Shown piece after piece: positions 1 through 8,443 of a DNA stretch of 64,000 nucleotides. The position numbers and the translations under genes are program-made. This stretch comes from Prevotella koreensis (GTDB lineage: Bacteria > Bacteroidota > Bacteroidia > Bacteroidales > Bacteroidaceae), in NCBI RefSeq assembly GCF_003977605.1, contig NZ_RYYU01000001.1, positions 2,082,539 through 2,146,538 of the forward strand, written 5' to 3'. Every line of letters starts with the position of its first letter. Within the stretch, counting starts at the first letter, position 1. Below the pieces are notes generated by a model that saw nothing but the letters and a program-made list of their open reading frames with translations, was not told the DNA's origin and searched no databases.

Positions 1-252
1 AGTCTTGAGTGGATCTGGCACTAGTACGAGAGGACCGTGCTGGACAGACCTCCGGTCTGCCGGTTGTGGCGCCAGCCGCACCGCCGGGTATCCGCGTCTG
101 GAACGGATAAGCGCTGAAAGCATCTAAGTGCGAAGCCGTCCGCGAGATTAGGACTCCCTGAGGGTCGTCATAGACGATGACGTTGATAGGAGGCAGGTGT
201 AAAGGCGGTGACGCCAAAGCCGAGCCTTACTAATTGCCCGAGACTTTCGTTT
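1..252 (+). rRNA. rrl: 23S ribosomal RNA, 3' end (partial)
   Basis: The first bases contain the sarcin-ricin loop region (AGTACGAGAGGACC at about 24-37) followed by the conserved 3' domain of 23S rRNA, ending near the CCCGAGACTTTCG stretch. The gene enters from the left edge, so only about 250 bases are visible. The exact 3' end is estimated by comparison with the usual distance after the ACTAAT motif at 229-234. Confidence 0.95.
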
Positions 253-482
253 CGTATTAGAGTTTTATTTTCAGGTGTGTGATTAATATTTATATGTTAT
301 TATATATATAATTAATATATTTATTATTCTCACAAACAGTCAAAAATTGTGATAATAACTATCATTTAGTCTTGCTTGTGCCCATTTGTCGTTATACGTC
401 GCGGCTTTGTAAATAAGAATTGATGAAATATTGATGTTTCATCAGACAGATTTCAAGGTTCGTGTTCGCAACGAAATGTTTA

Positions 483-590
<108 letters not shown>

Positions 591-600
591 CTTTATTTTG

Positions 601-648
601 AAGTGTCCCTTTGACCGTAGATGGTCGGAGGGACACTTTGCTGTTTTG
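601..648 (+). terminator. Rho-independent terminator of the rRNA operon
   Basis: A perfect 10-bp stem (AAGTGTCCCT at 601-610 with its complement at 629-638) encloses a second small stem GACC/GGTC. A T-rich tail (TTTGCTGTTTT) follows. It sits directly after the 5S gene. Confidence 0.85.
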
Positions 649-722
649 GCGCAGAAGTAAGATTTTGAGGAGATAGAGAAGAAAATATCTTAAAAACCCA
701 TTGATATTTACAAAAAAAGTTG

Positions 723-730
723 TAAGTTTG
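723..730 (+). promoter_or_regulatory. Putative -7 box for the 755 gene
   Basis: TAAGTTTG matches the Bacteroidota -7 consensus TAnnTTTG and lies 24 bases before the ATG at 755. No perfect TTTG is seen at the right distance upstream, so the -33 element is weak. Confidence 0.5.
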
Positions 731-754
731 CCAAAGGAATAATTGTCGTGAGAG

Positions 755-1360
755 ATGCATAGTATAAGGAGAGCACTTGTATGGCTACGCCGTAGTAGGC
801 ACAGTCGAGGATTCGGTGTGCAGTCGCCTTGGGCTTACAGGTTCATTCGCTATGTTATTAATGAGCATTATCCTTACTATTCGTATGATGATTTTAAAAT
901 CAGATGGGGGAACACGTGTCGGAAAGAAAGGAAACTATGCAGACTATATTTCCGCATATCAAACTATTTGCAATCCCCTTTTGCAGTTGATTACTCAGAG
1001 AGTTGTGATATATTTTCCGACCATGTGAATACAGGATGCAGCAATACAGCAGTTTACAATATCCCATTACATTCCACCCCGAATGATATGGACTGCATAT
1101 TGTCTAAATATAAAACCATACCGTTATTCCGTCTATCTTTGGAAGCTGACTATAAAACGATGTTTGCGAAAGCACTTCTCAAGACAGATATGCAGTCGGT
1201 TTTTATTGTGGAAGGCATCAATAGAAATGCAGAAACAAAGAGGTTCTGGAAGGAAATCGTAACATCAAAGCGATACCCCACGACGTTTGATTTGTATTAT
1301 TGCGGTATAATATTTTTCAACAAAAAGCGTTATAAAGAAAACTATATAGTTAACTTTTAA
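755..1360 (+). CDS. Hypothetical protein, possible degenerate SAM-methyltransferase-like family
   Basis: The 201-residue product begins with a basic segment followed by a RGFGVQSPWAYRFI motif. Similar motifs occur at the N-terminus of a Bacteroidota family usually annotated as class I SAM-dependent methyltransferases, and the tail (about residues 180-201, a GxIFF strand then basic residues) also fits that family. I see no clear glycine-rich SAM-binding motif I, and the protein is shorter than usual, so it may have lost activity or belong to a sister family. No signal peptide or membrane segment is visible. The adenosyltransferase gene starts only 12 bases downstream, so the two are probably co-transcribed from the box at 723. 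Function is not assigned. Confidence 0.6.
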   Translation: MHSIRRALVWLRRSRHSRGFGVQSPWAYRFIRYVINEHYPYYSYDDFKIRWGNTCRKERKLCRLYFRISNYLQSPFAVDYSESCDIFSDHVNTGCSNTAVYNIPLHSTPNDMDCILSKYKTIPLFRLSLEADYKTMFAKALLKTDMQSVFIVEGINRNAETKRFWKEIVTSKRYPTTFDLYYCGIIFFNKKRYKENYIVNF

Positions 1361-1372
1361 ATATTTTATACA

Positions 1373-1927
1373 ATGGCTATAACAAGAGTTTATACAAAGA
1401 CCGGAGATAATGGCACCACAAGTCTGGTAGGAGGTGTGAAAGTGAGCAAAACCAATCCACGTATTGAGGCATACGGAACAGTAGATGAACTCAGTGCTAA
1501 TCTCGGAATGCTTGCGTCTTGGATGAAAGACGGTGAAGACAAAGACCTTATAATCCGCACACAGCGTAATCTTTTCACGGTATGTTCATATCTCGCTACC
1601 GACAAGACCAAGACTCCGCTTGCCCCATCATACACGATGTCTGAAGAAGAAACAATACTTTTGGAGAAGCAAATAGATGAGATTAATGCCAGCATTCCAC
1701 CCCAAACATCATTCATTTTGCCGGGTGGCGGACATGAGGCAGCTCTTGCTCATGTATGTCGCACCGTATGTCGCAGGGCAGAGCGCAGAATATTCTTTCT
1801 CGGTGAGACAACCGAACTTGATAAAGAAGTGACCCACTACATTAATCGTCTTTCCGATTATCTCTTCGTTCTTGCGCGAAAACTCAACTTCGTGGAAGGT
1901 GTAAGAGATAAAGTCTGGAAGAAATAA
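1373..1927 (+). CDS. Cob(I)yrinic acid a,c-diamide adenosyltransferase, PduO type
   Basis: The 184-residue protein has the PduO-type ATP:cob(I)alamin adenosyltransferase signatures: an N-terminal YTKTGDNGTTSLVGG phosphate-binding stretch (residues 7-21), the EAYGTVDELSANLG helix (about 32-45), and the C-terminal CRRAERR and NRLSDYLFVLAR segments (about 130-170). It transfers the adenosyl group of ATP to reduced corrinoid to make adenosylcobalamin in the cytoplasm. Length is typical. It follows the 755 gene by 12 bases. Two further cobalamin assembly genes lie about 10 kb downstream on the other strand (cobD, cbiB). Family assignment is secure; the choice of symbol between cobO-like and pduO-like names is not, so none is given. 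Confidence 0.93.
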   Translation: MAITRVYTKTGDNGTTSLVGGVKVSKTNPRIEAYGTVDELSANLGMLASWMKDGEDKDLIIRTQRNLFTVCSYLATDKTKTPLAPSYTMSEEETILLEKQIDEINASIPPQTSFILPGGGHEAALAHVCRTVCRRAERRIFFLGETTELDKEVTHYINRLSDYLFVLARKLNFVEGVRDKVWKK

Positions 1928-2043
1928 CAGGGATAAACATGACCTTCTGAGTAAGAAAGAACACTTGGAAGAGCATGTTTCATAGTTTTCTGCGTCAAAT
2001 AATGAGATAATCGGATATATTACGAAAATTATCTATGATTTAT

Positions 2044-2074
2044 TTTGTTTTATCTTTGATTTCTATTACTTTTG
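2044..2074 (+). promoter_or_regulatory. Bacteroidota-type promoter of the DUF2795 gene
   Basis: TTTG at 2044-2047 is followed after 19 bases by TACTTTTG at 2067-2074, a complete match to the -33/-7 consensus. The ATG at 2120 is 45 bases further on. Confidence 0.75.
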
Positions 2075-2119
2075 CGCATCGAAAACATAGAATAATAATT
2101 TGTAAAAACTTTAAGGTTT

Positions 2120-2341
2120 ATGTATTGGACACTGGAACTTGCTTCAAAACTCGAAGATGCACCCTGGCCGGCAACTAAAGACGAGTTGATAGATTACGCA
2201 ATTCGCTCTGGCGCGCCTCTTGAAGTGCTTGAGAATCTTCAGGAAATTGAAGACGAAGGCGATGTTTACGAAAGTATTGATGACATTTGGCCTGATTATC
2301 CCACGAAAGAGGACTTTCTCTTCAACGAGGACGAGTATTAA
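2120..2341 (+). CDS. DUF2795 domain-containing small protein
   Basis: The 73-residue acidic protein starts MYWTLELASKLEDAPWPATK and continues with a compact domain (residues 13-55) containing a DELIDYAIRSGAP segment and an ENLQEIEDEGD helix, ending in a cluster of acidic residues. This matches the small DUF2795 family common in Bacteroidota, of unknown function. It has no signal peptide. It is a single-gene unit with its own promoter upstream and a bidirectional terminator downstream at about 2494. Confidence 0.85.
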   Translation: MYWTLELASKLEDAPWPATKDELIDYAIRSGAPLEVLENLQEIEDEGDVYESIDDIWPDYPTKEDFLFNEDEY

Positions 2342-2493
2342 GCAATTAAAAAGATTGAGAAAGATTAATCTACTTGATAAGTAGGAGTTTACAATCAATC
2401 TGCCCATCAAAGCAGACAACAACAATATAATGTTTGTGAAACCATTTTCGACACCTACTTAACAGCAATTAGATCTTACGTAAAAAATAAAGT

Positions 2494-2529
2494 GAGCCCC
2501 GTAAGTTATATAAAATACTTTCGGGGTTC
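2494..2529. terminator. Bidirectional terminator between convergent genes
   Basis: GAGCCCCG at 2494-2501 pairs with CGGGGTTC at 2522-2529, flanked by T-rich sequence on the + side (ATTTTGTTTTT) and A-rich sequence on the left. It can therefore end both the DUF2795 transcript and the convergent barrel gene on the minus strand. Confidence 0.75.
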
Positions 2530-2555
2530 ATTTTGTTTTTCTCACAATATTATTA

Positions 2556-4625
2556 TCAGAATCTTGCCTTATCTACATCATTGTATTTCTTTTCTTTATA
2601 TCCACCGAACTTATAAGTGAACGACAAACCAAATTCACGGTAACAAGAAAAACCCATTCTTAGATTTTGTCCCATAAAGTCTATGCGCGGATTTATTTTG
2701 GAAGTCGCGAAAATATCATTGCAATAAAATTTGAGAACTGCTTTCTTCTTCATGAACTGCCAACGTGCACGGACATCAATGTTACCTGATGTGGGCAAAT
2801 CATATATCGTTTGAATACCTTTAGAGCGAATCATTCCGTCTAAAGAAATTGCTATATCAGGTCTGTCAGACAAAGTAATAGTACTATTGATACCTGCCAT
2901 ACCAAAAATAATGTTACGGTCAAAAGATATATCATGGAAACTGCTTGCTTTTTCTCTTTGCCACACTCCGATGAGTGTCAGTCTTGTGTCCAACCAATTG
3001 CCGGCCTTAAATGGCAATACCGCCTGTGTACCAATTTGCTGACGGAAGTCAAAATTTCTATATTGATAACTGATAGTCAAATGGTCATGCCGTTGATATG
3101 GCGATTGCGTGAAATAATCATCGGCATGATTTAACCATGCCACAAACTGATATTTACTATTCAGTACATAAACCAACTGAAGCCTGTAATCTTTCATTGG
3201 GCGCAGTTTAGGATTCCCTGTAATTTCGTTGTAGCCACCATTAGTGTAAGTCACAAAATTTGTCATTGTCCAATAATTTGGATAGTTACGATCGCTACTT
3301 ATCCCTAACTGAAACACATGTCCCTTCTTTGGCAGATAAGTAATATTGAGTGTCGGGTAAACATTCCACCTGCTCCAATTTGAACTGTGGTAATATTCTG
3401 TTGCAATGGAAGCACCCATAATAAGTTTTTTACTGAAATTTTTGTCAAATCCCAAGTATATATTCATTACATCCTCTTTCTGTCGCGTATATGAAGAGGC
3501 GGGATTATATCCCGTTGTAGTGTTCAATGAAGTATATCCCTGTTTGCTGTGATTAATGCTCGAAGTATATATTGCACCGTAATTAATTCCCCAATTATTC
3601 CATAAGGTGTGCTCCTGTGACAGAAAAAACTTCCAGCGGTTCACCCTTTGTTTGTTCTCTACATGATAATTTAGTGTCCCTGTGGGCAACTTGCTATTCA
3701 AACTTTGTTTTTCCGGATGATGATAATACGTCATTTCCGCCCCGGTCTTTAGTCCGAAATCTGTCTGGTAGTCCAATCTGAGATTATGCAACCATGTTTC
3801 ATACCTTATATTCATACTACCGAGAATATTACCAAGTATAAACTGATTCGCATTATTCTTGCCATATTCTCCGTTATATACAATACTCAGACGATGTTTG
3901 TCTGAAAAGAGATAATCCATTCCTATACGGTAATCATGTCCATAAAAATTCTTATTGCTTATTTCTTTTGTGGCGATGTCATGCACACTCCCATCATCAA
4001 GTCTATGATGACTAAATTCTTCCGTTCTGCTGTAATTTTTCCCATATGAGTGAAGATACATGAAATCCATTGAAAGGTTACCACGGTTATAAAGTAAGTT
4101 CATGCGTTCTCCGAATCTGGCCGAATGTTCTTGATTCCATGCAAGGTTAATTTCTCCTTGTAACGGATGTCCGTTTTCCGTCTTATGTTTCAATACAATA
4201 TTTATCAATGCTCCCCTTATCTGCATCTTGGCGGGCGCGTTATACATTATCTCTGCTTTCTCTATCTGATTTGCAGGTAGCCTTTTCAGCAGTGAAGTCA
4301 TTTCCTCAGTACTCATTGTGGTCACCTTCCCGTCTAAAATTATAGTTGTTGTACCTGTTCCACCCAAACACAGTCTTTCGTCCATTTCCACAACTCCGGG
4401 CAACTGCTTCACTGCATCATAGATGTTGTCAAGTCCTTTATTCTCTATCAGACGTGGTAAATCATAACTGATTGTGCTCCCATTAACCTTGGCTATGGGA
4501 CGTTCACCTTTTACATACACTTCAGGAAGATTATGAAGTACACTGTCCATTCGCAGACTATCCTTATTTTGAGCCTTGATACTAACCACCAAAACAGATA
4601 AAATTATTAAAAAATAATGCTTCAT
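2556..4625 (-). CDS. Outer-membrane beta-barrel protein with TonB-receptor plug
   Basis: The 689-residue protein has a signal peptide (MKHYFLIILSVLVVSIKAQ, cut near residue 19). A plug-like domain follows (about residues 35-150) with the LPEVYVKGE, IYDAVKQLPGV and NAPAKMQIRGALINIVLK segments typical of TonB-dependent receptor plugs. Residues 160-689 are alternating aromatic strands of a 22-strand-type barrel, resembling the family called outer membrane beta-barrel family protein in Bacteroidota. There is no N-terminal carboxypeptidase-regulatory domain. It reads divergently from the kinase/regulator pair at 4767, with complete promoters for both in the 141-base gap, so it is a likely target of that two-component system. 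The substrate is unknown. Confidence 0.88.
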   Translation of the reverse strand: MKHYFLIILSVLVVSIKAQNKDSLRMDSVLHNLPEVYVKGERPIAKVNGSTISYDLPRLIENKGLDNIYDAVKQLPGVVEMDERLCLGGTGTTTIILDGKVTTMSTEEMTSLLKRLPANQIEKAEIMYNAPAKMQIRGALINIVLKHKTENGHPLQGEINLAWNQEHSARFGERMNLLYNRGNLSMDFMYLHSYGKNYSRTEEFSHHRLDDGSVHDIATKEISNKNFYGHDYRIGMDYLFSDKHRLSIVYNGEYGKNNANQFILGNILGSMNIRYETWLHNLRLDYQTDFGLKTGAEMTYYHHPEKQSLNSKLPTGTLNYHVENKQRVNRWKFFLSQEHTLWNNWGINYGAIYTSSINHSKQGYTSLNTTTGYNPASSYTRQKEDVMNIYLGFDKNFSKKLIMGASIATEYYHSSNWSRWNVYPTLNITYLPKKGHVFQLGISSDRNYPNYWTMTNFVTYTNGGYNEITGNPKLRPMKDYRLQLVYVLNSKYQFVAWLNHADDYFTQSPYQRHDHLTISYQYRNFDFRQQIGTQAVLPFKAGNWLDTRLTLIGVWQREKASSFHDISFDRNIIFGMAGINSTITLSDRPDIAISLDGMIRSKGIQTIYDLPTSGNIDVRARWQFMKKKAVLKFYCNDIFATSKINPRIDFMGQNLRMGFSCYREFGLSFTYKFGGYKEKKYNDVDKARF

Positions 4626-4649
4626 AAGTATAAATTAAAATATTTCGTG

Positions 4650-4680
4650 CAAAATTAGTTGCTTTATAAAGTTACTCAAA
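4650..4680 (-). promoter_or_regulatory. Promoter of the barrel gene (minus strand)
   Basis: On the minus strand TTTG (complement of 4677-4680) is followed after 19 bases by TAATTTTG (complement of 4650-4657), a complete consensus match. The start codon at 4625 is 24 bases downstream. Confidence 0.8.
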
Positions 4681-4731
4681 AAAGTTTCGCTTATACAGTC
4701 TTAATAATAGTGTTATTTAGTCTTATCATAT

Positions 4732-4762
4732 TTTGCGAGTTCATACGAAAAAACTATCTTTG
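4732..4762 (+). promoter_or_regulatory. Promoter of the histidine-kinase/response-regulator operon
   Basis: TTTG at 4732-4735, a 19-base spacer and TATCTTTG at 4755-4762 give a complete consensus promoter. Only four bases separate the box from the ATG at 4767. This excludes an upstream in-frame start at 4659 and implies a leaderless or nearly leaderless mRNA. Confidence 0.8.
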
Positions 4763-4766
4763 TAGC

Positions 4767-6335
4767 ATGAAGTTGAAAATGAAACATATAGCACTACTCG
4801 TCATTTCTGCACTGATGGGTATCTTTGCCTATCAGACCTATTGGCTCGTAGGTCTCTACCGACAAGAAAAGGCGCAAATGGATAATGACATCAGAGAGGC
4901 AATCCGCGTGAGTGACTATAAAGAAATCATGCAAAGGGTAAAGTTGCTTCGTGAAAACGATAATGGTGCGCATGGACATATTCAAGTTGCAAGTGGAATA
5001 ACAAGTACTTATAATGGAAAGGAAATAAATAAAGACGGAGGACTTGCAACTGTTAGCCGTACAAGAATTCATTACAAAGACTCGTTGCAGGCGAGGGAAC
5101 AGAATCATCTTAGAACCGAAGTCATGAAGAAGAAGGCTTTGACCCTCAGTTATGATAAGAAAAAGGATACCGGAAAACTAATGGCTGATTCAAGTGATGA
5201 GTCATCACAAGGAAATGATGCAGTAAATATGCTGGCAAATTGGGAAAGTTTATTGGAACTTGGTGTTGTTATTCAGCGTAGCATCCATTCAGGTGTTGAT
5301 GCGATTTCCACTCCCGACTTGCAGTATTTTGATAAAGCACTTACAGCCCATCTTGACAGTATTGGTATCAATACGCCACACCAATTACTATATCTTTTCA
5401 ATGGCACAGGTCGAGGTTCAAAACCGTTTACCGATACACTAAAGGTTATTGGCAATGAGATTGCAGGCGATACTGTTGTATATAACTATCAAACCAATTT
5501 GGTTACAAGGACCACATATCGGTTAATCTTGTCGAATACCACCTTGTTGGTAGTAAAGCAGATGAGAGGAATACTCGCTACGTCATTTATAATAATACTG
5601 ATACTTGCCTTTGTCTTTTGGTATCTCTTACATACAATACAGAAACAAAAGACATTGGATGAGATGAAAAGCGATTTCACTAACAATATGACGCATGAAC
5701 TGAAAACACCCATTGCTGTTGCGTATTCCGTCAATGACGCATTGCTCAACTTCGATGTAACGGAAGATAAAGAAAAAGCAAAAAAGTATTTAAGGATAGG
5801 CCAGAAACAACTAAGAAGACTGAGTGATTTGGTTGAGCAAATCTTATCCATGAGCATGGAAAGAAGAAATACAATGAAAATAAATATCGAGGAATGCCAC
5901 TTGAATTCCATCGTTGCCACATTAGTTGACGAGCAGAAACTAAAGACAAATAAACCTGTAACGATATATACTGATATTGATGAAACTCTTATGCTAAATA
6001 CGGATAGAGCACATCTCTCCAATATTATCACAAACATATTGGACAATGCCGTTAAATATTCAAGAGGGAAGCCGGAGATAAAGATAGTGGCAAGACAGCA
6101 TAATGATGATATTGAAATAATCATTGCAGACAATGGCATTGGCATTGCCTCGGACAAAATAAAACGCATCTTTGACAAGTTCTACCGTGTGCCGCATGGT
6201 AATATCCACGAGGTTAAAGGCTATGGGTTAGGTCTGTATTATGTGAAAAGTATGATAGGAAAACTTAACGGAGAAGTGGCCGTAGAGAGCGAATCGGGTA
6301 ATGGAACAACTTTTAAACTCATATTTCATGGATAA
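4767..6335 (+). CDS. Membrane sensor histidine kinase
   Basis: From the chosen ATG the protein has 522 residues. It has one membrane helix near the N-terminus (about 5-22), a periplasmic sensor region of about 250 residues without a recognisable domain, and a second helix (about 270-290). A cytoplasmic kinase follows with the H-box FTNNMTHELKTPIA (phospho-acceptor His near residue 310), the N-box NIITNILDNAVKYS, and G boxes DNGIGI and GYGLGLYY. It should autophosphorylate and pass phosphate to the regulator whose ATG overlaps its stop (ATGGATAA at 6328-6335). An in-frame start at 4659 would lie upstream of the promoter and was rejected; ATG 4779 is an alternative. The divergent outer-membrane barrel is the likely target or partner. 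Confidence 0.92.
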   Translation: MKLKMKHIALLVISALMGIFAYQTYWLVGLYRQEKAQMDNDIREAIRVSDYKEIMQRVKLLRENDNGAHGHIQVASGITSTYNGKEINKDGGLATVSRTRIHYKDSLQAREQNHLRTEVMKKKALTLSYDKKKDTGKLMADSSDESSQGNDAVNMLANWESLLELGVVIQRSIHSGVDAISTPDLQYFDKALTAHLDSIGINTPHQLLYLFNGTGRGSKPFTDTLKVIGNEIAGDTVVYNYQTNLVTRTTYRLILSNTTLLVVKQMRGILATSFIIILILAFVFWYLLHTIQKQKTLDEMKSDFTNNMTHELKTPIAVAYSVNDALLNFDVTEDKEKAKKYLRIGQKQLRRLSDLVEQILSMSMERRNTMKINIEECHLNSIVATLVDEQKLKTNKPVTIYTDIDETLMLNTDRAHLSNIITNILDNAVKYSRGKPEIKIVARQHNDDIEIIIADNGIGIASDKIKRIFDKFYRVPHGNIHEVKGYGLGLYYVKSMIGKLNGEVAVESESGNGTTFKLIFHG

Positions 6336-7023
6336 GATAAAAGTTCTTTTGGTAGAAGATGAATCCACTCTTGCGATGATTATCAAAGACACGCTGGAAG
6401 TGCAGAACTTTACCATACGCATCGCGGAGAATGGGGAAGAGGGGCTGTTGTCATTCTGGAAAGAAAAACCTGACATAGTTGTAACCGATGTTATGATGCC
6501 AAAGATTGATGGTTTTGAGATGATTCGCAGGATTCGTAAGACCGACAAACAAGTCCCGGTACTTTTCCTCACGGCGCGGTCTGCGATCAATGATGTCGTT
6601 GAGGGATTTGAAATTGGTGCCGACGATTATCTTAAAAAGCCATTTGGCATGCAGGAATTGATTGTTCGTATACGTGCATTGGTTGGCAGAGCTGCTCAAT
6701 ACAGCAAAGCATCATGTCGTGAAATGGTAGAGGAATACAAGTTTGGAAAATATACGCTTAATGTTGTAAAACAAGAACTTACTATCGATAATAAGATAAA
6801 AACTCTTTCTCATCGAGAGACAGAAATATTAAGAATGCTCATAGAAGAACGAAATAATGTTGTGAAAACAACAGACATCCTTCTTGAACTCTGGGGCGAT
6901 GACAGTTTCTTCAATTCAAGAAGTCTGCAGGTGTTTATAACAAAACTAAGGCATAAACTATCTCAAGATGAAAACATTAAGATTATAAATATCAGGGCTA
7001 TAGGGTATAAGTTGATTATATAA
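6328..7023 (+). CDS. OmpR/PhoB-family response regulator
   Basis: The 231-residue protein has a receiver domain (about 3-120) with the acidic pair near residues 11-12 (VEDE), phospho-acceptor Asp near residue 54 (VVTDVMMPKIDG), the Thr in FLTARSA and the Lys in LKKPFG. It is followed by a winged-helix DNA-binding domain of the PhoB type (about 135-230). The start at 6328 overlaps the kinase stop by eight bases, which implies translational coupling; the longer in-frame start at 6301 would bury 35 bases in the kinase gene and adds no conserved residues. With the kinase it forms a complete two-component system. No terminator is obvious after it; 7024-7477 appears non-coding. Confidence 0.93.
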   Translation: MDKIKVLLVEDESTLAMIIKDTLEVQNFTIRIAENGEEGLLSFWKEKPDIVVTDVMMPKIDGFEMIRRIRKTDKQVPVLFLTARSAINDVVEGFEIGADDYLKKPFGMQELIVRIRALVGRAAQYSKASCREMVEEYKFGKYTLNVVKQELTIDNKIKTLSHRETEILRMLIEERNNVVKTTDILLELWGDDSFFNSRSLQVFITKLRHKLSQDENIKIINIRAIGYKLII

Positions 7024-7477
7024 AGAATCGAAATGCCGGCATATCACACTTATATTTTTTATCTTAGAAATATTTTAGTTACACCAATATATTGAGATTA
7101 AGTTTTGTTATATTTTACACGTTTTTGATACGAATAAATGTCGAATAAATGTCGGCATTTACACGCTTTTGGCACGAAGGAGGTGACTCCAGAGAAGTTT
7201 CTGCGGTATAATAGTATGCTTATCGAAACATATATTATGAGTTTAAAATGCCTTTATTGAAACTAATCGTTGTGGTTTGTTAAGCACTACTCATACGTCA
7301 GTTTGGGAGTTTTTAAAGAATGATGTTTTCTGTCTCTTAAATTTTATGTTTAAATAGTACGAGTTTGCATGTCATGATGGATGATGAGGGAATTATGATC
7401 CCAATTTCGATTTTCGACAAACGAGAATTTAAGCGAAATGATACGGAGGAGAGTACGGGCTTTCAAAAAAATATTTG

Positions 7478-7485
7478 TACCTTTG
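7478..7485 (+). promoter_or_regulatory. Putative -7 box for the LytTR regulator
   Basis: TACCTTTG matches TAnnTTTG and lies 21 bases before the ATG at 7507, which argues against the longer in-frame start at 7438. No good TTTG at -33 is present. The 7024-7477 stretch upstream holds only a tandem AATAAATGTCG doublet (about 7133-7154) and no gene. Confidence 0.5.
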
Positions 7486-7506
7486 CACTCACAAAAGTAT
7501 AGAGTT

Positions 7507-8331
7507 ATGCCATTTCTTACACGAAAATATCCGTTTAGGCAAAGGAAGCACAGGTTGAGAGACAGCATTGTCTATGGTATTCTCGTCTGGGCTATACTCT
7601 ATTTGTTGCAGCCTTTTGGATTCAACATGTATAATGGAAATAAATGTTTGGTTGCTGCATTATTCGGGCTTGTTACATCTTCTTGCTATGCTCTGTACGG
7701 ATGGGTAATATTAGGACATTTACCCCAACGAATAAAAACTTGGCGCATTTGGCATTATGGGTGTACCGTACTCGGACTGATACTTTTCATTGCCGTCTGC
7801 AACTTCCTTCTGTTCTCTTTTATTTTTCATTATCCTATCACCTTTAAGATCTTCCTTCTGTTCTTATATTGGACAGTGATTATTGGGGTCATCATGACCG
7901 TTATGTCTATCGGTATAGAGTATAACCAGAGCCTGAAAGACAGGATTGAGGCTCTACAGATTAATACTACTGAGGAACAGAAGGACATAGTTATAACCAT
8001 ACGCAATACTAATGTCCGAGGAAACGACCTCTGCATCCCCATCAATAATCTGCTTTATATTGAGGCGCGAAAGAACAATATTTCTGTCTGCTATCTGAAA
8101 GAGGGCAAACCGACAAGCATAGAGATTCACACAACACTTACTGCCGTGATTGAGGAAATGAAAGCTTACGAGAATATCTTTCAATGCCACCGCTCGTTTG
8201 TAGTTAATGTGAACAATATCACTTCTGCGCGAGGTAACTCCAATGGCTATCAACTGACACTCGGAACATGCACGAATAGCATACCCGTATCTCGCTCGTA
8301 TGTGGCTCGACTAAGATCTTTTATTGCTTAG
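7507..8331 (+). CDS. Membrane-anchored LytTR-family transcriptional regulator
   Basis: The 274-residue protein has four hydrophobic segments in its first half (about 22-40, 48-66, 85-110, 118-140), a short linker, and a C-terminal LytTR DNA-binding domain (about 168-270) with the family landmarks LLYIEARKNNISVC and FQCHRSFVVNVNNI. It lacks a receiver domain, so it belongs to the Bacteroidota group in which a membrane domain is fused directly to LytTR. It stands alone upstream of a TonB-dependent receptor and a periplasmic protein on the same strand and probably controls them. The signal it senses is unknown. Confidence 0.88.
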   Translation: MPFLTRKYPFRQRKHRLRDSIVYGILVWAILYLLQPFGFNMYNGNKCLVAALFGLVTSSCYALYGWVILGHLPQRIKTWRIWHYGCTVLGLILFIAVCNFLLFSFIFHYPITFKIFLLFLYWTVIIGVIMTVMSIGIEYNQSLKDRIEALQINTTEEQKDIVITIRNTNVRGNDLCIPINNLLYIEARKNNISVCYLKEGKPTSIEIHTTLTAVIEEMKAYENIFQCHRSFVVNVNNITSARGNSNGYQLTLGTCTNSIPVSRSYVARLRSFIA

Positions 8332-8407
8332 TCATTCGTACGCAAACATAGTCATTCGCCATTTTATTTAGTTTCCCGGCATTACTTTTAACTGTCTGTC
8401 ATTGATA

Positions 8408-8439
8408 TTTGGAGGTTTCTGTTTCTTGCCATATCTTTA
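8408..8439 (+). promoter_or_regulatory. Promoter of the TonB-dependent receptor gene
   Basis: TTTG at 8408-8411, a 20-base spacer and TATCTTTA at 8432-8439 (one mismatch to TAnnTTTG). The box ends four bases before the ATG at 8444, where a signal peptide begins, so the mRNA is probably leaderless. Confidence 0.65.
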
Positions 8440-8443
8440 CGGC

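Noticed and set aside
4659..4766. Upstream extension of the histidine kinase to ATG/TTG at 4659
   Set aside because: It would begin inside the divergent promoter region and upstream of the kinase promoter, adding a second membrane helix not expected for the family.
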